The notes beneath the pieces are model-generated. The model was not told the origin of the DNA. It worked only from the letters and a program-made list of their open reading frames with translations, and did no database searches. The translations under genes were made by a program, and so were the position numbers. Shown in pieces: positions 60,988 through 64,000 of a DNA stretch of 64,000 nucleotides. Within the stretch, counting starts at the first letter, position 1. Each line of letters starts with the position of its first letter. Origin of the DNA: [Clostridium] citroniae WAL-17108 (lineage in GTDB: Bacteria > Bacillota > Clostridia > Lachnospirales > Lachnospiraceae); contig NZ_JH376426.1 in NCBI RefSeq assembly GCF_000233455.1, forward strand, positions 5,162 to 69,161, read 5' to 3'.

Positions 60988-61683
60988 TTAACCCTCTGCT
61001 TCAATTGCCTGGGCAAATGACCTGGTGATCAGCTGCGGCCTTGTAATAATGGACCCCACTACCACGCTGAATACTCCCAGTTCGATCACCCGTCTTGCTT
61101 TTTCCGGTGTGTTGATATTCCCCTCTGCAATGACCCTGTGCTTTACCTTTGCCACAATCTCACGTATGATGGAAAAATCATCCGACTCGATCTTCAGTCC
61201 CCGGCTCTGCTCCGTGTATCCCACCAGTGTTGTCCCAATAAAGTCAAATCCCAGTTGGTCCGCATGAAGTGCTTCCTCCACCGTGGAGCAGTCTGCCATC
61301 AACAGCTGGTCCGGATAGGCAGCCCTGACCTCCCGGTAAAACTCATCCAGGCTTTTTGCCCCCGGCCTCAAATCCGAAGTTGCATCCAGCGCAATAATCT
61401 CAGGCTTTACCTCCATCAGTTCCTCAATTTCTTTCATGGTGGGGGTGATGTATACTTTGCTGTCCTCATAATCCCGTTTTACGATTCCGATCACAGGCAG
61501 GTCCACCTGTTTTTGGATCTCAGCGATGTCCTCTTTGGTGTTGGCCCGAATCCCCGCCGCCCCGCCTTCCTTTGCTGCCAGAGCCATGCGGCCCATGATA
61601 AAAGAAGAATGAAGCGGTTCCCCGGGCAGTGCCTGGCAGGAAACAATCAGTCTTCCCTCTAGGTGTTCAACCCTACCATTCAT
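60988..61683 (-). CDS. nanE: N-acetylmannosamine-6-phosphate 2-epimerase
   Basis: 231 residues, TIM barrel. GAAGIRANTKEDI, PVIGIVKRDYEDSKVYITPT and ALDATSDLRPGAKSL are family motifs, with VIAEGNINTPEKA and VVVGSIITRP forming the phosphate site. It turns ManNAc-6-P into GlcNAc-6-P. First gene of the operon. Confidence 0.94.
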   Translation of the reverse strand: MNGRVEHLEGRLIVSCQALPGEPLHSSFIMGRMALAAKEGGAAGIRANTKEDIAEIQKQVDLPVIGIVKRDYEDSKVYITPTMKEIEELMEVKPEIIALDATSDLRPGAKSLDEFYREVRAAYPDQLLMADCSTVEEALHADQLGFDFIGTTLVGYTEQSRGLKIESDDFSIIREIVAKVKHRVIAEGNINTPEKARRVIELGVFSVVVGSIITRPQLITRSFAQAIEAEG

Positions 61684-61727
61684 GTCTGTTTCCTCCTGTT
61701 AAGGTTTTGTTAAGTTCTTGTAGCTTT

Positions 61728-61785
61728 AGTATAGCAGGTTTGTTTTTATTTTCAATAGTATCGGTATGTTCTGAAAGTTCTTTCA
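61728..61785 (-). promoter_or_regulatory. Promoter and dyad of the nan operon
   Basis: Reverse strand TTGAAA (61750-61755), 16 bp, TATACT (61728-61733). TGAAAG-TT-CTTTCA (61772-61785) lies just upstream of the -35 box and is a candidate RpiR site. The 61786-61886 stretch shows nothing else. Confidence 0.55.
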
Positions 61786-61886
61786 TAAACTTTGAAATCC
61801 ATCTGCCCTTTCGCACAATTTACAACGATAGTTTTTGTATAAAATGCACAATTATGCGGAGGTTGTTTCTCTAAAAATACAAAATC

Positions 61887-61931
61887 AGGAGGATTTCCCG
61901 GACAAAAAACTGGCAATGGGGAAATCCTCCT
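61887..61931 (-). terminator. Terminator of the AMP-ligase operon
   Basis: AGGAGGATTTCCC (61887-61899) pairs with GGGAAATCCTCCT (61919-61931); T-rich sequence follows on the reverse strand. Confidence 0.75.
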
Positions 61932-61956
61932 GTGATTTTGCTGGATTATTTAATTG

Positions 61957-63465
61957 TTAAAACCGCTTTATCTTCTTAGACGGCGTCTTCTCAAACTCCG
62001 CCTCCCTTACGATCAGGCTGTAGATCCTTTTATACACCGGCATATCCTTATTAAACTCGTCTATAAGCTCCCGAAGCCCTCCTTCTATATCCTTCACATG
62101 CCTCTTTCTGGCATACTCATAATCAGGGAATATCTCCGCCTCGATCACCTTGTCCTTTTCCCTTACCAGGACTTCCTTCACCAGGTCTGAGCGGCTCAGC
62201 TGGTTTTCCAGTTCCTCGGGAGATACATTTTCCCCGTTTGACAGAATGATCAGGTTCTTTCTGCGGCCTGTGATATAGAGGAAATTGTCCTCATCCACAT
62301 ACCCCAGATCACCGGTCTTAAGCCATCCGTCCTCCAGTGCCTGGTCCGTCTCCTCCTGCATCTTATAATAGCCCTGCATCACGCTGGTGCCCCTGACCCA
62401 GATCTCCTCATCCACGATCTTGGCCTCGCAGTTGGGAAGGAGCTTGCCCACGGAGCCGGTCTTATGATCCCATTCCAGGTTTGTGCTGATGACAGGGGAA
62501 CACTCCGTCATGCCGTATCCCTGGAGAATGGTGATCCCGTACTCCTTAAACCGTTCCACATAGTCCGGGTCCAGATAGGCGCCGCCGCTGCATATAGTCT
62601 TCAGATTTCCGCCAAATGCGGCCTTGGCCACCATTTTCTTTGGCATCAGATTACCCGCATCCCGAAGCTTTCCGTAAATGGATTCGATCACCAGCGGAAC
62701 CAGAAGCACGATCTCAGGTTTAAACAGCTTCATATTCTTCTGTACATGCATGATGGAATCATTGATACAGATGACAAGTCCGATGTAAAGTCCCTTGATG
62801 ATATCCATGGTCAGGCAGTACACATGATTGATGGGAAGCAGGGTCATGGAGACCGTTCCTGCAGGAATCTTCATATCCAGGCACACTGCATTATCCACCA
62901 GGTTCCTGTGGCTGAGCATGACTCCCTTGCTCTTTCCCGTGGTTCCTGAAGTAAACAGGATGGTGCAGACCTGGTCAGGGTCAATGGCTGTCTCATATTC
63001 CCCGGTGTGGATCGCCATCTGCATGGAAAGGGACTGGATCCCGTCTCCGGGCTCAGCTGCCTGCATGGAAATGATCTGACGGACGCGGGGGCATTTCTCC
63101 CTCACCGCCTCCGCCACGTCCCGGCGTATCTCATCAAATATCAGCATTTCCACGTCCGCCCGGTCCAAAAGCCCGCACACTGCATCGGCGGGAAGCTGGG
63201 CATCTATGGGCACCGCAACGCTGCCGCTGCCCACGATCCCAAAATAACCCACGATCCACTGGTACGTAGTGGTGCCGATCAGGGCAATGTGTTTTCCACC
63301 CATGCCCATGGACTCCACCATGCGGCTCACGGACATGGAATCCCGGTTCACGTCCTGGTAGGACCGGTCCACGATCTCCTTTTTTACCTTATACCGAAAT
63401 GCAGCCTCCGCCCCATAAGCCTCTGCCCCATGGCGGATGATATCTCTCAATGTTTCTACCGGCAT
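61957..63465 (-). CDS. AMP-dependent acyl/aminoacyl ligase (stand-alone adenylation enzyme)
   Basis: 502 residues of the ANL superfamily. LFTSGTTGKSKGVMLSH is the P-loop, GYGMTECSP the A5 motif, GDLGY and GRRKNLIILSNGENVSPEE the hinge, and KTPSKKIKR carries the catalytic lysine. The lack of an attached carrier domain and the separate carrier gene 25 bases upstream suggest that it loads that carrier. Whether it activates a fatty acid or an amino acid cannot be told by eye; the overall likeness is to long-chain acyl ligases. Confidence 0.88.
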   Translation of the reverse strand: MPVETLRDIIRHGAEAYGAEAAFRYKVKKEIVDRSYQDVNRDSMSVSRMVESMGMGGKHIALIGTTTYQWIVGYFGIVGSGSVAVPIDAQLPADAVCGLLDRADVEMLIFDEIRRDVAEAVREKCPRVRQIISMQAAEPGDGIQSLSMQMAIHTGEYETAIDPDQVCTILFTSGTTGKSKGVMLSHRNLVDNAVCLDMKIPAGTVSMTLLPINHVYCLTMDIIKGLYIGLVICINDSIMHVQKNMKLFKPEIVLLVPLVIESIYGKLRDAGNLMPKKMVAKAAFGGNLKTICSGGAYLDPDYVERFKEYGITILQGYGMTECSPVISTNLEWDHKTGSVGKLLPNCEAKIVDEEIWVRGTSVMQGYYKMQEETDQALEDGWLKTGDLGYVDEDNFLYITGRRKNLIILSNGENVSPEELENQLSRSDLVKEVLVREKDKVIEAEIFPDYEYARKRHVKDIEGGLRELIDEFNKDMPVYKRIYSLIVREAEFEKTPSKKIKRF

Positions 63466-63490
63466 AGCGTCCTCCCTTTTCTGTCTGCCA

Positions 63491-63718
63491 TCAGTCCTGA
63501 AGCGACCGGATGTATTCCACTGCGTCTTTTACAGTCTTTACATTCACCACTTCCCGCTCCTCCACTTCCACATCAAACCGGTCCTCGATCTCTCCCACCA
63601 TGCTCATAAAGTCATAGGAGTTAAACCCTAAGTCCTCAATAAAGCGGGATTCCTCGCAGATCGCCGAGGGTTCCACATCCACATACTCACAGATCAATTC
63701 CTTTAATTCCTCAAACAT
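63491..63718 (-). CDS. Free-standing acyl/peptidyl carrier protein
   Basis: 75 residues, acidic. FIEDLGFNSYDFMSMVGEIE contains the phosphopantetheine serine in NSYD (the usual DSL/DSM is altered). GAAAGGAG precedes the ATG. It sits between the condensation-domain gene and the ligase, so it is the probable carrier of this small assembly line. Confidence 0.88.
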   Translation of the reverse strand: MFEELKELICEYVDVEPSAICEESRFIEDLGFNSYDFMSMVGEIEDRFDVEVEEREVVNVKTVKDAVEYIRSLQD

Positions 63719-63746
63719 TGTTCTTCTCTCCTTTCAGTATTGTATC

Positions 63747-64000
63747 CTAAACCATATCGATTACTTGGCCCACTGTGCGGTCCGGATCCTCCACTCCCCT
63801 GAATATGATCCTGCACAGATAATAGTAAATATATTCCAGTTTTTCCGGCGTCACTACCCCGGTCTGGTATTCAAACCCAAAGTCCAGACCATTGTCCGAA
63901 GCCCTGTGGCTCACGGTGAGATACAGGGTATGGGCCGCAACTCCGTTGGAATAACGGGCTGTCTTATACTTGATATCCCCCAGCTTATCCAGTCCCGGTC
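63747..64000 (-). CDS. Condensation-domain protein, C-terminal part only
   Basis: The reverse strand is open from the window edge to TAG at 63747-63749, about 83 codons. VAAHTLYLTVSHRASDNGLD and FGFEYQTGVVTPEKLEYIYY match the last part of NRPS condensation domains, and TVGQVIDMV ends it. The catalytic HHxxxDG lies beyond the edge. It is upstream of and co-directional with the carrier and ligase genes. Family call rests on this short end. Confidence 0.65.
   Translation of the reverse strand, partial: PGLDKLGDIKYKTARYSNGVAAHTLYLTVSHRASDNGLDFGFEYQTGVVTPEKLEYIYYYLCRIIFRGVEDPDRTVGQVIDMV

Overview
The window looks like a chromosome segment from an anaerobic gut Firmicute, most likely a Lachnospiraceae species of the Enterocloster / former Clostridium clostridioforme type. 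This is inferred from the gene set (an [FeFe] hydrogenase, rubredoxin proteins, ECF vitamin transport, NiaR, a Firmicute-type sialate operon, many GntR/FCD regulators, strong AGGAGG ribosome sites and consensus sigma-A promoters). It has not been confirmed by any search. No rRNA, tRNA or CRISPR array was seen.

Layout. 1-3.7 kb is a visibly A/T-richer island. It has a tyrosine recombinase and, divergently, a two-gene operon of a P-loop ATPase and a small TOPRIM/RloB-like protein, which resembles ATPase-nuclease phage-defence pairs. A decayed dicarboxylate symporter follows. 4.1-7.8 kb is an amino-acid permease / class V aminotransferase / LysR group. 7.9-13.4 kb is a split UxaA-type dehydratase (SAF subunit plus large subunit) with a complete TRAP transporter and an AraC regulator. 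13.6-18.1 kb is an AprA-like flavoprotein with its ferredoxin, a sodium:solute symporter and a divergent GntR. 18.2-30.1 kb holds a ROK kinase, a diguanylate cyclase remnant, and an ester-hydrolase cluster. That cluster has a 1,100-residue CocE-type double hydrolase, two small esterases, an SLC13-like carrier and an MFS carrier. It is preceded by a sigma-54 promoter and the gene of a PrpR-type activator.

30.2-41.6 kb is an iron and redox section. It has a 4Fe-4S protein, a rubredoxin fusion, a DUF134 regulator with a NifX-like protein, a solitary MazF, a NiaR-linked ECF transporter, an acetyltransferase, a monomeric [FeFe] hydrogenase, and a LysR/YeiH pair. Several promoters here carry clear palindromes and Fur-like A/T boxes.

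41.7-56.0 kb is a sugar-acid or carboxylate catabolic region: a PanE-like reductase, a cyclase, a zinc alcohol dehydrogenase, YiaL and YiaK homologues, a putative zinc protease, a HyuA-like hydantoinase/oxoprolinase, a permease, three GntR regulators, an SDR, a second YiaL homologue and an M28 peptidase. 56.0-61.7 kb is a sialic-acid operon (nanE, nanA, SSS transporter, YhcH, nanK, RpiR regulator) whose transporter gene is interrupted by a single in-frame amber codon. 61.9-64.0 kb is the end of a small stand-alone NRPS-like cluster: an AMP-ligase, a carrier protein and a condensation-domain protein running off the right edge.

The best candidates for something new are the ATPase/TOPRIM pair beside the integrase, the sigma-54 ester-hydrolase regulon, the AprA-like reductase module, and the dissociated condensation/carrier/adenylation set. 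The window also has many short tandem repeats and phased operator arrays in its spacers. Coordinates are hand counted and could be off by a base or two at regulatory sites.
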